Notes: generated by a model not told the origin, from the sequence alone. A DNA stretch of 64,000 nt from Salinicola endophyticus (GCF_040536835.1 NZ_CP159578.1:1302001-1366000); one strand, 5' to 3'; shown: positions 25,557 through 38,116, numbered from the stretch's first letter. Numbers and translations: made by a program.

Positions 25557-26303
25557 TCAGCGTGCACCGAGCATACGCTCGCGACTCTGGGTACGGGCCA
25601 TCCGGGCCTGGCCGCAGCGGGTCAGGGCGGCATGCAGCAGCCAGTCGCGCTGGGGATAGTAGGCGAACACGAACTGACCCTCCTTGAGCACGTCGATCAC
25701 CCCACCGGCGATCTCCGGCCGCAGCGCCGGGCAGCCCCAGCTGCGGCCCAGGCGGCCCTGGGCGGCGTCGCGGGTCGGGTCCACGTAGCTGGCACCATGC
25801 ATCACGATCGCCCGACTCATGGCGGCGTCGTTGAAGCCGGGTTCGAGCCCGTCCAGGCGCAGCGAATAGCCGTTCTTGCCCTGATAGGTCTGGCGAGTGA
25901 CGAAAAGCCCGAGGCTGGAGGCGTGGGAGCCATCGCGGTTGGAGAAGTGCGCGGGAATATCGCCGCCGGAGCCCTGGCCGTGCGCCACCACCTCGCGATA
26001 GAGCAGGCGCCGGTGGGCCAGATCGAACACCCACAGCCGCGGCGCCAGCGACGAGCGGCTGTAGTCGATCACCGCCAGCCGCGCGGCGTCTTCGGCGACC
26101 CCGTGGTGCTGCGCGCACTGCATGGTGGCGAGCCCCAGCGCCAGCACCTCGGGGTCGGCATCCGGGGCCAGGCGCGCGAGCGTCTCGGCCGAGAGCTGGG
26201 GCACGGTGGCGGCGCGGGCGAGCAGGTCGGGCGCTGGTGCCGCAAGGGCAACGGGGGCACAGGGCAGCAGCGCCAGCAGCAGGGCAGTCAGCGAGATCTT
26301 CAT
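25557..26303 (-). CDS. Murein L,D-transpeptidase catalytic domain family protein (YkuD_2)
   Basis: The 248-residue protein starts with a signal peptide (MKISLTALLLALLPCAPVAL). It carries the YkuD_2 pattern: IDYSRSSLAPRLWVFDL, NRDGSHASSLGLF, IVMHGASYV with the catalytic His, and LGRSWGCPAL with the nucleophile Cys. It is probably periplasmic and acts on murein. About 120 bases separate it from the second L,D-transpeptidase gene downstream, so the two may share a transcript. Confidence 0.88.
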   Translation of the reverse strand: MKISLTALLLALLPCAPVALAAPAPDLLARAATVPQLSAETLARLAPDADPEVLALGLATMQCAQHHGVAEDAARLAVIDYSRSSLAPRLWVFDLAHRRLLYREVVAHGQGSGGDIPAHFSNRDGSHASSLGLFVTRQTYQGKNGYSLRLDGLEPGFNDAAMSRAIVMHGASYVDPTRDAAQGRLGRSWGCPALRPEIAGGVIDVLKEGQFVFAYYPQRDWLLHAALTRCGQARMARTQSRERMLGAR

Positions 26304-26528
26304 CGGCGGGGAGCGTGGGCGGTCGCGTAAAGCGCCAGCATGCGCGAGAAGCGCCGGGGAGACAAGCCGGCTGCGGCGCTCTTCGTGGCCTGGCTGCCAC
26401 TAAAGTCTAGCTGCTTTCATTCTGTTACCTAAGTACATTGAGGCCGGACCGGGCGGCGGCCCGCACGGGGCTGCGCGTAATTCCCGCCTGACGCTCACGA
26501 GGCGTTCTCTCCATACCAGGGGCCATTC

Positions 26529-28001
26529 ATGATCACATTCATCGCATCGATCCTGCTATTGATAGCGGGCTACTTCACCTATGGAAAATTCGTGGAGCGT
26601 GTCTTTGTCGCCGATCGCAAGCGGCGTACGCCAGCCTTCACCATGCGCGACAACATCGACTACGTGCCGATGAATTCCACGCGCAACTCGCTGATCCAAC
26701 TACTCAACATCGCCGGGGTGGGGCCGATCTTCGGGCCTATCCTGGGGGCGCTATATGGGCCGGTCGCCTTCGTCTGGATCGTCATCGGCTGCATCTTCGC
26801 CGGTGCTGTGCACGACTATCTCACCGGGATGATCTCGATCCGCAACCATGGCGCGCACCTGCCGCAGCTGGCGGGCAAGTTCCTGGGCAAGGCGATGAAG
26901 CACGTGGTCAACGGCTTCGCCATCCTGCTGCTGCTGCTGGTGGGGACGGTCTTCGTCACCTCGCCGGCGGCGCTGCTGGCCAACATGACGCCGCTCTCGA
27001 TCACGCTGATCACCATGGTGATCTTCGCCTACTACCTGCTGGCGACCCTGCTGCCGATCGATAAGATCATCGGCCGTATCTACCCCTACTTCGGCGCACT
27101 GCTGCTGTTCAGCGCGCTGGGGATCGGTCTGGGCATGATCTTTACCGGGGCGCCGATTCCGGAGCTGTCGTTCGAGAACATGCATCCGCAGCATGCGCCG
27201 ATCTTCCCGCTGCTGTTCCTGACCATCTCCTGCGGTGCGCTCTCCGGTTTCCACGCCACCCAGACCCCGATCATCTCGCGCACCACCGAGAACGAGGGCA
27301 GCGGGCGCAAGATCTTCTACGGCATGATGATCACCGAAGGGGTCATCGCCATGATCTGGGCCGCCGCCGCGATGAGCCTGTTCCACGGTGACCAGACTCT
27401 TTCCGACGTGCTCGCCGCCGGTGGCCCCGCTGCTGTGGTCAGCCAGGTCTCCACCACCATGCTCGGCGCTGTCGGTGGCACCCTGGCGGTGCTCGGCGTC
27501 ATCGTGCTGCCGATCACCTCCGGCGATACGGCCTTCCGTAGCGCGCGCATGATCATCGCCGACTACCTCAAGGTCGACCAGCGTCCGCTGGTGCGCCGTC
27601 TGCTGATCGCCGCGCCGCTGTTCGTGATCTCCTACGCGCTGACCCATATCGACTTCACCCTGCTGTGGCGCTACTTCTCCTGGGCCAACCAGACCACCGC
27701 GGTGATCGCGCTGTGGGTCGCCACCATGTACCTGGTGCTGTCGCGCAAGCCGTACCTGATCACCCTGATCCCGGCGCTGTTCATGACCATGGCCACCTTC
27801 ACCTACCTGGCCTACGCGCCGATCGGTTTCGGCCTGACGCTGCAGGTGAGCTACGTGGTCGCGGCGATCGGTACGCTGATCTGCGTGGCGCTGTTCATGA
27901 AGCGCGTGCGCCGGCTGAGCGGCGGCATCTTCGCCGTCGACGAGCCGGAGGCGCCGCGCCGCAAGGCCAACGGCCAGCTCGGCGAGCTGGCGACCGACTG
28001 A
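26529..28001 (+). CDS. cstA: CstA-family carbon starvation protein (peptide/pyruvate transporter)
   Basis: A polytopic membrane protein of 490 residues with about 12-13 hydrophobic segments. CstA-family blocks include NSTRNSLIQLLNIAGVGPIFG, the AGAVHDYLTGMISIRNHG loop, SGFHATQTPIISRTTENE and ITSGDTAFRSARMIIADY. It is shorter than E. coli CstA (about 700 residues), belonging to the compact branch. The family imports peptides or pyruvate. It ends in a perfect terminator shared with the convergent icd gene. Confidence 0.9.
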   Translation: MITFIASILLLIAGYFTYGKFVERVFVADRKRRTPAFTMRDNIDYVPMNSTRNSLIQLLNIAGVGPIFGPILGALYGPVAFVWIVIGCIFAGAVHDYLTGMISIRNHGAHLPQLAGKFLGKAMKHVVNGFAILLLLLVGTVFVTSPAALLANMTPLSITLITMVIFAYYLLATLLPIDKIIGRIYPYFGALLLFSALGIGLGMIFTGAPIPELSFENMHPQHAPIFPLLFLTISCGALSGFHATQTPIISRTTENEGSGRKIFYGMMITEGVIAMIWAAAAMSLFHGDQTLSDVLAAGGPAAVVSQVSTTMLGAVGGTLAVLGVIVLPITSGDTAFRSARMIIADYLKVDQRPLVRRLLIAAPLFVISYALTHIDFTLLWRYFSWANQTTAVIALWVATMYLVLSRKPYLITLIPALFMTMATFTYLAYAPIGFGLTLQVSYVVAAIGTLICVALFMKRVRRLSGGIFAVDEPEAPRRKANGQLGELATD

Positions 28002-28101
28002 GTCGAGGTGCGGCCCAGCCGGGCCGCGCCTGGCGCCTTCGAGCCAGAGCTGGCGAGACAGGCGCTCGAACGCGGGAGACGCAGACGAGCGTGACACAGA
28101 A

Positions 28102-28134
28102 AAACGGGCCCGTGCCATTGGCACGGGCCCGTTT
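28102..28134. terminator. Bidirectional terminator between cstA and icd
   Basis: A perfect 15-bp stem (28102-28116 with 28120-28134) around a 3-base loop, with AAA and TTT at its ends. It serves both convergent genes. Confidence 0.9.
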
Positions 28135-28235
28135 CTATGGGAAAGGCTGAATCCAGAAGGGCCGGCTTGAATGAGCGTGGCCGGCTCTGCCTGGCGTTGA
28201 GAGCGCGCCGGTAGCAGGGCTGCCGGCGCGCCGCC

Positions 28236-30804
<2,569 letters not shown>

Positions 30805-31869
30805 TCAGCGTGCCAGGGTGACGATCTCGATCCAGTTGGCCTTGTTACCGGCCGGCGCGTCGCTGGCATGGGTCAGTTCGCCGCTGGCGGCATCGACCCG
30901 GTAGAGCGCGAGATGATCGCTGCGCTCGCCGGCGGCGACCAGGAACTCGCCCTGCGGGTCGATCTCGAAACCGCGCGGCTGGGCCACCGTGGGCTGATTG
31001 GTGACGAAGGTCAGGCTGCCGCTCTCGGGGTCGACGCGCAGGGTGCTCAGGGTGCTGGTGGTGCGCTCCGACAGATAGAGGTGGCGGCCATCCGGGCTGA
31101 CATGCAGATCCGCGGCCCAGATCCGCGGGGTGTCGTCGCCCTGCGGGATCTCTTCGCGCGGCATGCCGCGGGCCAGCTCGCTCTCCGGCGGCAGGCCGGC
31201 ACACACGCCGAGCCGGCTGAGGGTGCCGCTGTCGGCATCCAGGGCGAAGGTGGTGACGCTGGCATCGAACTCGCCGAGCACGTAGACGAAGCGCCCGCAG
31301 GGAGAGAACACGAAGTGGCGTGGGCCGACGTTGGCGTCGGTGGCGGCGGCGTCCGGCGTGTTCGGGGTCAACTGGCCATCGAAGCGGAACTGCGCCAGGC
31401 GGTCGTCGCCGAGATTGGTAGCGAGCACATGGCGGTCGTCCGGGGTCGCAAGAATGGCGTGGGCGCGGCTGCCGGTAGGGCAGGTCTGACTGGCGTCGCC
31501 GACCACACCGTCGGCACCGATCGGGCTGACGCTGACCACGCTGTCGCCGTAGGAGGCGGCGAGCAGATGGCGCCCGCTGCGGTCGGTGGCGATATACGCC
31601 ATGCTGCCGTCGAGGCGGCCGCTGCCCAGCGGCGTGAGCGCACCGTCGTCCTCGATGCGGTAGCTCAGCACGCGCAGCGGCTGGCTGCGAATGGCGGCAT
31701 ACAGGAAGCGGCGGTCCGGGCTGATCGCCAGTGGCATCACGTTCTCCGCAGCCGGCGTGGTGGCGAGCGGCTCGAGCCGGCCGTGTTCGCGGTGCAGGCG
31801 ATAGCTGCCGATGGTTCCGTCGCCGGCATTGGCCACGTAGACGACGGTATCGAAATCGGATGACGACAT
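30805..31869 (-). CDS. Lactonase family seven-bladed beta-propeller (6-phosphogluconolactonase-like)
   Basis: ATG 31869 follows GAGGAG. The 354-residue protein is built of repeated blades such as VYVANAGDGTIGSYRL, PDRRFLYAAIR, PDDRHVLATNLGDDRLAQFRF and PDGRHLYLSERTTSTLSTL, typical of the Pgl/CarB-type lactonases. It may hydrolyse 6-phosphogluconolactone or another sugar lactone. No signal peptide is seen, suggesting a cytosolic site. No pentose-phosphate neighbour supports a firm pgl name. Confidence 0.82.
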   Translation of the reverse strand: MSSSDFDTVVYVANAGDGTIGSYRLHREHGRLEPLATTPAAENVMPLAISPDRRFLYAAIRSQPLRVLSYRIEDDGALTPLGSGRLDGSMAYIATDRSGRHLLAASYGDSVVSVSPIGADGVVGDASQTCPTGSRAHAILATPDDRHVLATNLGDDRLAQFRFDGQLTPNTPDAAATDANVGPRHFVFSPCGRFVYVLGEFDASVTTFALDADSGTLSRLGVCAGLPPESELARGMPREEIPQGDDTPRIWAADLHVSPDGRHLYLSERTTSTLSTLRVDPESGSLTFVTNQPTVAQPRGFEIDPQGEFLVAAGERSDHLALYRVDAASGELTHASDAPAGNKANWIEIVTLAR

Positions 31870-31957
31870 GCGCGCTCCTCGGGTGGGCGAAAAGGGTTCT
31901 TGTTTTAGCATCGCACGTGCCTCGGCGTCGATTGGCGACTCGGCGGGGGCGAGGCGT

Positions 31958-32971
31958 TCACGCCCCCTCGCGCTTCAGGCGGCTGCGCAGCAGCTCGAGG
32001 ATGGCACGCTCGTCGGGGCTGGTCAGCGTCTCGCCATGGTCGATCTCGGCCTCCACCAGCTGGCGGAAGTGCGACAGCGTACGTCCGTCGAGATAGCTCT
32101 CCACCACCCGCGGGTCGATATAGCTCGCCTTGGCGATGCTGGGAGTGTTGCCGAGCCGTTCGGCTACCCGCGCCACCGCCTCGCGCACGTTCTTCTCGCT
32201 GCTCTGATCGTCTTCGCCCAGGCCCAGCTCGTCGAGCGCCAGGGCGGCGATCGAGGTGCCCGCCCAGGTGCGAAAATCCTTGGCGCTGAAGCGCTCGCCC
32301 ATCACCTCGTGGATATAGTCGTTGAGGTCGTGGCTGTCGACGCGGGTCTTGTTCCCGGCATCGTCGAAGTACTTGAAGATCTCGTAGCCGGGAATGTCGT
32401 CGAGTTCGGCGACGATCGCCGCCAGGCGCGCGTCCTCGACCACCCGGTGCTGCTGCTGGCCGCTCTTGCCCTGGTAGTCGAAGATGAGTTCGTCCCCGTC
32501 GATGGTGAGGTGCTTCGAGCGCATGGTGGTGAGCCCGTAGGAGTCGTTCTCCTGGCGGTAGCGCTCGCTGCCGGGGCGAAAGTAGGCGCTGTCGATCAGG
32601 CGTACCATGCACGCCAGCACCTTCTCCCGGGGCATGCCGTCGAGGGTCAGGTGCTGTCCGGTGACCCGGCGCATGCGGGTCAGACGGCCGGCGAACTCGA
32701 CCATGCGGTCGAACTTCTCGAGTTCGCGCTGCTCGCGCCAGTCGTCGTTGTAGACATACTGCTTGCGCCCGGCACTGTCGCGGCCGGTGGCGTGGATCCG
32801 ATGGCGCCTGTCGAGGAACACCTCCACGTCGCGCCAGGCCGGCGGGATGGCGAGCTCGGCGATCCACTCGCGCCAGCGCTTGTCCTTGAGGGTGTTGCCG
32901 TCGGGGGTGCGATAGGTGAAGCCTTTGCCGCAGCGGTGGCGCGTGACGCGCCGCGGGGTCGAAGAGGGCAT
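31958..32971 (-). CDS. DNA topoisomerase IB
   Basis: A poxvirus-like bacterial type IB topoisomerase of 337 residues that relaxes DNA through a 3'-phosphotyrosyl link. The N-terminal domain (RHRCGKGFTYRTPDG, DKRWREWIAELAIPPAW, GRDSAGRKQYVY) precedes the catalytic core with Arg-rich SKHLTIDGDEL and FSAKDFRTWAGT. The active-site tyrosine is in KASYIDPRVVESYLDG. Monocistronic, on the minus strand. Confidence 0.95.
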   Translation of the reverse strand: MPSSTPRRVTRHRCGKGFTYRTPDGNTLKDKRWREWIAELAIPPAWRDVEVFLDRRHRIHATGRDSAGRKQYVYNDDWREQRELEKFDRMVEFAGRLTRMRRVTGQHLTLDGMPREKVLACMVRLIDSAYFRPGSERYRQENDSYGLTTMRSKHLTIDGDELIFDYQGKSGQQQHRVVEDARLAAIVAELDDIPGYEIFKYFDDAGNKTRVDSHDLNDYIHEVMGERFSAKDFRTWAGTSIAALALDELGLGEDDQSSEKNVREAVARVAERLGNTPSIAKASYIDPRVVESYLDGRTLSHFRQLVEAEIDHGETLTSPDERAILELLRSRLKREGA

Positions 32972-33231
32972 GGCAAGCTCCTTTTGCCGATGAAGAGAGC
33001 GCAGGGCAGGGCGGTAGCGCCGACTTCCTGTCGGCTACACCGCCTCAATGCATTCAGGATAGTCGGCGTCGGCGCGGCCGGTGTGTGAACCGGCCGTATC
33101 GGCAGAGGCGGCGCCGGTATCATCGGATGCCCCCGGCCGTGCGCCAGCGGGGCTGGGTAAACGCTGCCGTGTGGGGTAGTCTCGGACACTTCGCGGTCTG
33201 AGCGCCGTGTCCGGTCAGGAGGTGGGTGGCG

Positions 33232-33942
33232 GTGCCAGAGGCTGTGTCCCAGATGCCCTGCGAGGGGGGCGAGTTTCGTCTCGGGGTGATGATGCTCGCA
33301 ACGCGTTTTCCGCGCCCGCTCGGCGACATCGGCAACCCTGCCAGCTTCACCTATCCGGTGCGCCATATGACCGTGGCCGCGGCCAGTGTGCCCGCCGTGG
33401 TCAGCGCGCAGATCGCCGAGCCGGTGGTTTCCGCCTTCGTCGGCGTGGGGCAGCGGTTGATCGCTGCCGGTGTGGACTGCCTGGCGACCTCCTGCGGCTT
33501 CGTCTGCGCCATTCACGATCGCCTGCAGGCGCAGCTGCCGGTGCCGCTGGTCTCCTCGGCACTCAATCTGGTTCCATGGCTGCATGCGCGGCATGCCGCC
33601 CAGGGGCCGATCGGTATTCTCACCTTCGATGCCGATACCTTGAGCCGTGCCCACTTCGGCCGTTTCTGGCGCGAGGGCTGCGTCATCCACGGGCTGCAGC
33701 ACAGCGCCCACTTCTACCCCACCATCCGCTTCGATCGCCCGCAATGGAACACCGATCAGGTGGCATGCGAGGTGCTCGAGGCGGCGTTGTCATTGCAACG
33801 TCGCCAGCCCGACATGGCGGCGCTGCTGCTAGAGTGCACCAATCTGTCGCCCTACCGGCAGCGATTGGCGGCCGCGCTCGGCCTGCCGGTCTACGACATT
33901 CACGACGCCATCGCCATGACTCGTCGGGGTGGCGCAGCATGA
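33232..33942 (+). CDS. Aspartate/glutamate racemase-family protein
   Basis: Start GTG 33232 is chosen because AGGAGG at 33217-33222 is 9 bases away; the GTG 6 bases earlier is too close. The 236-residue protein has two cysteines in racemase-like settings, TSCGF in the N-half and LLECTNLSPY in the C-half, as in the two-lobed Asp/Glu/hydantoin racemases. Context supports an amino-acid or hydantoin role: a permease and a D-amino acid dehydrogenase follow on the same strand. Maleate isomerase-like chemistry cannot be excluded. Confidence 0.75.
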   Translation: MPEAVSQMPCEGGEFRLGVMMLATRFPRPLGDIGNPASFTYPVRHMTVAAASVPAVVSAQIAEPVVSAFVGVGQRLIAAGVDCLATSCGFVCAIHDRLQAQLPVPLVSSALNLVPWLHARHAAQGPIGILTFDADTLSRAHFGRFWREGCVIHGLQHSAHFYPTIRFDRPQWNTDQVACEVLEAALSLQRRQPDMAALLLECTNLSPYRQRLAAALGLPVYDIHDAIAMTRRGGAA

Positions 33943-34085
33943 GCCGTGTGTGCGCGTCCGGGCCAGACAAGGTCACCTCATGCGGCGAGAGTCTGCTGGC
34001 GCTGTCTGCTGGGCAAAAACCGCTTTTTACCCCCGTGTTTTCCAACAATAACCGGGCTTTCCAACAATAAAAGGACGCTTTCGCC

Positions 34086-35435
34086 ATGTGGCTGGTACTC
34101 GTTCCGATGGCGCTGCTGTTCGCCATCATTCTGCTACCGCTCCCGCGTATCGGTGGCAATGTCATGCTGGGGCTGCTGGCCGCGGCGCTGGCTGCCGCGC
34201 TGCTCGGCGGCCTGGGGCCGATGGCCTTGATGACGGCCGCCATCAGCGGCATCGACAAGCTCTCCTGGGTGATCATGCTGTCGATCTTCGGCAGCCTCTA
34301 CGCCGAGGCGCAGGTGCGCATCGGTGCCATGCAGACCGCCCTGGACGGCTTTCGCGCGCTGTTCGGACGCTCGACCACGGGGCTGGTGTGTGCGGTGATC
34401 CTGACCCTGGTGCTGAGCGGCTCGCTGCTTGGCGATGCCATCGCCGCGGCGACCGTGATCGGGCTGCTGGTGGTGCCGACACTGGCGTCGCTCAAGCTGA
34501 GCGGCGAGCGTATCGCGGTGATCATCGTGATGGGGGCGGTGATCGGCTCCGGCATGCCGCCGATCTCGCAGTCGTTCTTCCTGGCGGCATCGCTGACCGG
34601 CATCGAGCCTGGTCAGATTCTGGGCTGGGCCTATGCCACCATGAGCGTCAGCGTGGTGCTGGCGATGGTCGTCGGCGCGTGGCTGGCGCGCGGACACACC
34701 TCGACTGCGCTGCTGACCGCCCCCGAGCCGCTGCTGCAGGTGCTCGTCCAGCGCTGGCGGACGCTGATTCCGATGGCGGTGCTGCTGGTGATCGTGATCT
34801 CCGCCTCGCTCGGCTTCAACGTGTTCGAGCGCACCCCGGGGCTTGCCGAACTGGTCGCTTGGCTCGAGCGTATTCCCATCGTCAAGGGGCTGGCGTTCCG
34901 GGTGGTGCTGGCGGTGATCGTGGCTCTGGCAGTGAGTTTCGCCTTCCGGGCGGTGCGCCGACAGGCGGGGGCGGTGTTCTCCTCGGGGCTGAAGAATGTC
35001 GCCAAGACGGTGCAGATCCAGCTCTGCGCCGGAGTCATGGTGGGGGTCTTCTACCAGGCCGGCTTGATCGACCTGGTGCAGCAGGCCACTGCCCACCTGG
35101 CTGCCCACTGGATGGCCGCCGCCGGTGGCCTGGCGACCCTCGCCGTGGGCATGCTCACCGGCTCGCAGACCACCTCCCAGACCATGATCGTGAGCATGAT
35201 GGCGCCGGCGCTGACCCATCTTGGCAGTGATCCGACGCATGTGGCGGTGGGCGCGGCGCATCTGGCCATGGCCGGGCAGTCGATGCCGCCGGTGGGGTTG
35301 ACCACCTTCGTGGTGACGGGGCTGGTAGGCGGTATCGTGGGGGTCAAGGTCGATCCGGTGAAGACCATGCTGCTGGCGCTGCCGGTGACGGTCTACTTCA
35401 CCCTGGTCGGGTTCGTGTTCTGGTTCATGGGGTAG
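34086..35435 (+). CDS. TRAP-type large permease / ion transporter superfamily membrane protein
   Basis: A 449-residue protein with about 12 membrane segments. Loops such as SGSLLGDAIAAATVIGLLVVPT, MGAVIGSGMPPISQSFFLA (hairpin 1) and GMLTGSQTTSQTMIVSMMAPA (hairpin 2), with AGQSMPPVGLTTFV near the end, fit the DctM/IT superfamily two-fold architecture. No small TRAP subunit or binding protein lies nearby, so it may work alone as a secondary transporter. The neighbours suggest an amino acid or related acid as substrate. Confidence 0.75.
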   Translation: MWLVLVPMALLFAIILLPLPRIGGNVMLGLLAAALAAALLGGLGPMALMTAAISGIDKLSWVIMLSIFGSLYAEAQVRIGAMQTALDGFRALFGRSTTGLVCAVILTLVLSGSLLGDAIAAATVIGLLVVPTLASLKLSGERIAVIIVMGAVIGSGMPPISQSFFLAASLTGIEPGQILGWAYATMSVSVVLAMVVGAWLARGHTSTALLTAPEPLLQVLVQRWRTLIPMAVLLVIVISASLGFNVFERTPGLAELVAWLERIPIVKGLAFRVVLAVIVALAVSFAFRAVRRQAGAVFSSGLKNVAKTVQIQLCAGVMVGVFYQAGLIDLVQQATAHLAAHWMAAAGGLATLAVGMLTGSQTTSQTMIVSMMAPALTHLGSDPTHVAVGAAHLAMAGQSMPPVGLTTFVVTGLVGGIVGVKVDPVKTMLLALPVTVYFTLVGFVFWFMG

Positions 35436-35499
35436 AGAGGAGGCACTGGATGGGGCGGGTGAGTCGACGGACAGGCGGGATGAGGCGACGGAACGAACG

Positions 35500-36735
35500 A
35501 TGAATACACGCGCCATTGCAGTGGTCGGCGGCGGTATCGTCGGCCTGTGTACCGCACTCTCGCTGCAGCAGCGCGGTTTTGCGGTGACCCTGGTGGCCCC
35601 CGAGGCGCCGCGGGAGATGACCTCCTATGGCAACGCCGGGGTGATCACCCAGGCGTCGGTCATTCCGCTCAATATTCCCGGGCTGCTCGGCAAGGTGCCG
35701 CGCTACCTGCTCAATCGCGACCCGGCGCTGCGCATCGCGCCGGGTTTTCTGCCGCGGGCCATGCCCTGGCTGCTGCGCTTCATGCGTGGCTGTCAGGCGG
35801 AGTCGGTGGCCAGTCGTGCCGCCGCGCTGGCGCGCCTGATCCGGCCCGCGCTCGCGGCGCACCGCCACTGGGCGCGGGAGGCGGGCGCCGAGTCGCTGTT
35901 CCACGTAACCGGCTGGACCAAGCTCTACCGTCATCCACAGGCGCGTGAACGCGTACGCCGGGAGTGCCAGCTGTGGGAGGCCAACGATGTCGCCTATGAG
36001 CCCCTCACCGGGGCGGCACTGGAGCAGGTCTTCCACGGCGCCTCGCGCCATTACAGCCTTGGGCTGCGTATTCCCGATACCGCCTATGTGGATACCCCCG
36101 GGGCACTGGTGGCGCGCTATCGTGACCTTTTCGTGGCCCGCGGCGGGCGCTGGCAGTGCGCCAGCGTGGCGGGCATCGAAGCGGTCTCCGGCGGTTTTCG
36201 GCTGCAGGGCGGCGATACCCGCTATGCCCAGGTGGCCATCTGTGCCGGGCCCTGGTCGCGGGAGCTGGTGGCGCCGCTGGGCTATCGCCCCCCGCTGGCG
36301 TTCGAGCGTGGCTATCACCAGGCGTTCGCGCTGGGTACCGAGCAGGGCCTGGCGATGCCGTTCCACGACGTCGAGGGGGCCTTCGTGTGCACGCCGATGA
36401 ACGGCGGGGTGCGCGTGCTCACCGGGATCGAGTTCGACGCTCGCGACCGCAAGCCGACGCCGCGCCAGCTCGAGCGCGTGCTGCCACGGGTTCGCCAGGT
36501 ACTGGCGCTGGGTGAACCCCAGGGGGAGCCCTGGCTGGGTCGCCGCCCCTCGCTGCCGGACGGTCTGCCGATGATCGGCGCTGCGCCGCGCCACCCCGGT
36601 CTCTGGTTCGCCTTCGGCCACGGCCATATCGGGCTGTCGACGGGGGCGGTCACCGGCGAGTGGCTGGCCGAGGACATTCTGCGTGGCGGTGAGGATCCCC
36701 AGCGCGGTGCCTTCAGTCCGGCGCGCTACGTCTAG
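35500..36735 (+). CDS. FAD-dependent D-amino acid dehydrogenase (DadA-like)
   Basis: This 411-residue flavoprotein has the dinucleotide fold IAVVGGGIVGLCTAL at the N-terminus, SYGNAGVITQASVIPL and the late block GRRPSLPDGLPMIGA with FAFGHGHIGLSTG, all characteristic of the DadA branch of the DAO superfamily. It should oxidise D-amino acids to 2-oxo acids, passing electrons to the quinone pool. It ends the three-gene set racemase - permease - dehydrogenase, which looks like uptake and racemisation followed by oxidation of an amino acid. Confidence 0.85.
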   Translation: MNTRAIAVVGGGIVGLCTALSLQQRGFAVTLVAPEAPREMTSYGNAGVITQASVIPLNIPGLLGKVPRYLLNRDPALRIAPGFLPRAMPWLLRFMRGCQAESVASRAAALARLIRPALAAHRHWAREAGAESLFHVTGWTKLYRHPQARERVRRECQLWEANDVAYEPLTGAALEQVFHGASRHYSLGLRIPDTAYVDTPGALVARYRDLFVARGGRWQCASVAGIEAVSGGFRLQGGDTRYAQVAICAGPWSRELVAPLGYRPPLAFERGYHQAFALGTEQGLAMPFHDVEGAFVCTPMNGGVRVLTGIEFDARDRKPTPRQLERVLPRVRQVLALGEPQGEPWLGRRPSLPDGLPMIGAAPRHPGLWFAFGHGHIGLSTGAVTGEWLAEDILRGGEDPQRGAFSPARYV

Positions 36736-36853
36736 CGCGCTTCGTCTGGATGTCTCGGCTACCCTAAGAGCCAACGGTCGTCCATGGCGCGGCTGGCCGC
36801 AGACCGGCTGGCAGCCCGACCCGGAGAATGGCGATAGCGAGGAGTAGCCGCGC

Positions 36854-38116
36854 ATGATGGGACGTTTTCAATGGATCTGGCGACGGCTCCACCGCTCGCT
36901 GTGGTATCGGGCCTCGCTCTACTCGCTGGCGGGGGTGGTGACCGCCCTGGTCGCCTGGGTGCTGACGCCGTGGCTGACGCTGCCCGAGTTCTTCACCATC
37001 GGCGCCAAGGCGGTGGACAGCATCCTCGACATCATCGCCTCGAGCATGCTCGCGGTGACCACCTTCTCGCTCAGCGCCATGGTCACCGCCTACGGCTCGG
37101 CGACCAGTAACGTCAGCCCGCGGGCGACCCTGCTGCTGATCGAGGACCGGATCACCCAGAACACCCTGGCCACCTTCATCGGCGCCTTCCTGTTCAGTCT
37201 GGTGGGGATCGTGGCACTGGCGGCGGGGGTCTACGACGCCGACGGGCGCACGCTGCTGTTTGCCGCCACCCTGGTGGTGATCGTGCTGGTGGTCTATCAG
37301 CTGATCAAGTGGGCGGGATATCTCACCCGGCTGGGTCGCGTGCGCGACACCATCGGCAAGGTAGAGCGGGCCGCCAGCGCCGCCCTCCAGGCGCGTATAG
37401 ACAACCCCTATCTGGGCGGCGAGGCGATGCCCGCCAACTTGCCCTCTGGGTTGCGCCAGGTGCGGGCGCAGCAGGTGGGCTACGTGCAGCATATCGACAC
37501 CGCGCGACTCGGCACGCTGGCCGAGGACGCGGAAACCGCGATCTACGTGCAGGCGCTGCCGGGCAGCTTCGTCGATCGTGATGCCGGGTTGGCCGCCAGC
37601 CCTGGCCTCGACGAGACGCGTGCGGCGTCGATCCGGGCAGCCTTCACCATCGGGCCGTCGCGGCATTTCGACCAGGACCCGCGCTTCGGCCTGATCGTGA
37701 TGGCCGAGGTCGCCTCGCGCGCGCTCTCACCCGGCATCAATGATTCCGGTACGGCGATCGACGCGATCGGCTGCATGGTGCGCGTGCTGACCCCCTGGGT
37801 CGAGCACGCCAAGGATGGGATCGACGAACCCGAGGCGCCGATTCGTCATGTCTATGTCGCGGCGCTGTCGAGTCAGGATCTGTTCGATGACTTCTTTACC
37901 CCGGTGGGGCGGGATGGCGCCGGCAGCGTCGAGGTCGGCATTCGCCTGCAGAAGGCGCTGCGCGCGCTGGCGGCGGCGGGGGATGCGCCCATTCAGGCGC
38001 TGGCCCGGGAGCATATGCAGCTGCTGGTGGCGCGCTGCGAGCAGGCCATGTCGCTGGAGGCGGATCGCGCGCGGGTGCGCGCGCTGCTGGAGCCGGAGCC
38101 CGTCCGTCACGCCTGA
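36854..38116 (+). CDS. DUF2254 family membrane protein
   Basis: A 420-residue protein of unknown function. Four hydrophobic segments occupy about residues 20-160 (SLYSLAGVVTALVAWVL, ILDIIASSMLAVTTFSLSAM, TLATFIGAFLFSLVGIVAL, TLVVIVLVVYQLIKW). A soluble C-terminal half follows, with HIDTARLGTLAE and LSPGINDSGTAIDAIG, the DUF2254 hallmarks. Probably inner-membrane. It stands alone; its stop is about 80 bases before an intergenic palindrome that belongs to the opposite gene. Confidence 0.85.
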   Translation: MMGRFQWIWRRLHRSLWYRASLYSLAGVVTALVAWVLTPWLTLPEFFTIGAKAVDSILDIIASSMLAVTTFSLSAMVTAYGSATSNVSPRATLLLIEDRITQNTLATFIGAFLFSLVGIVALAAGVYDADGRTLLFAATLVVIVLVVYQLIKWAGYLTRLGRVRDTIGKVERAASAALQARIDNPYLGGEAMPANLPSGLRQVRAQQVGYVQHIDTARLGTLAEDAETAIYVQALPGSFVDRDAGLAASPGLDETRAASIRAAFTIGPSRHFDQDPRFGLIVMAEVASRALSPGINDSGTAIDAIGCMVRVLTPWVEHAKDGIDEPEAPIRHVYVAALSSQDLFDDFFTPVGRDGAGSVEVGIRLQKALRALAAAGDAPIQALAREHMQLLVARCEQAMSLEADRARVRALLEPEPVRHA

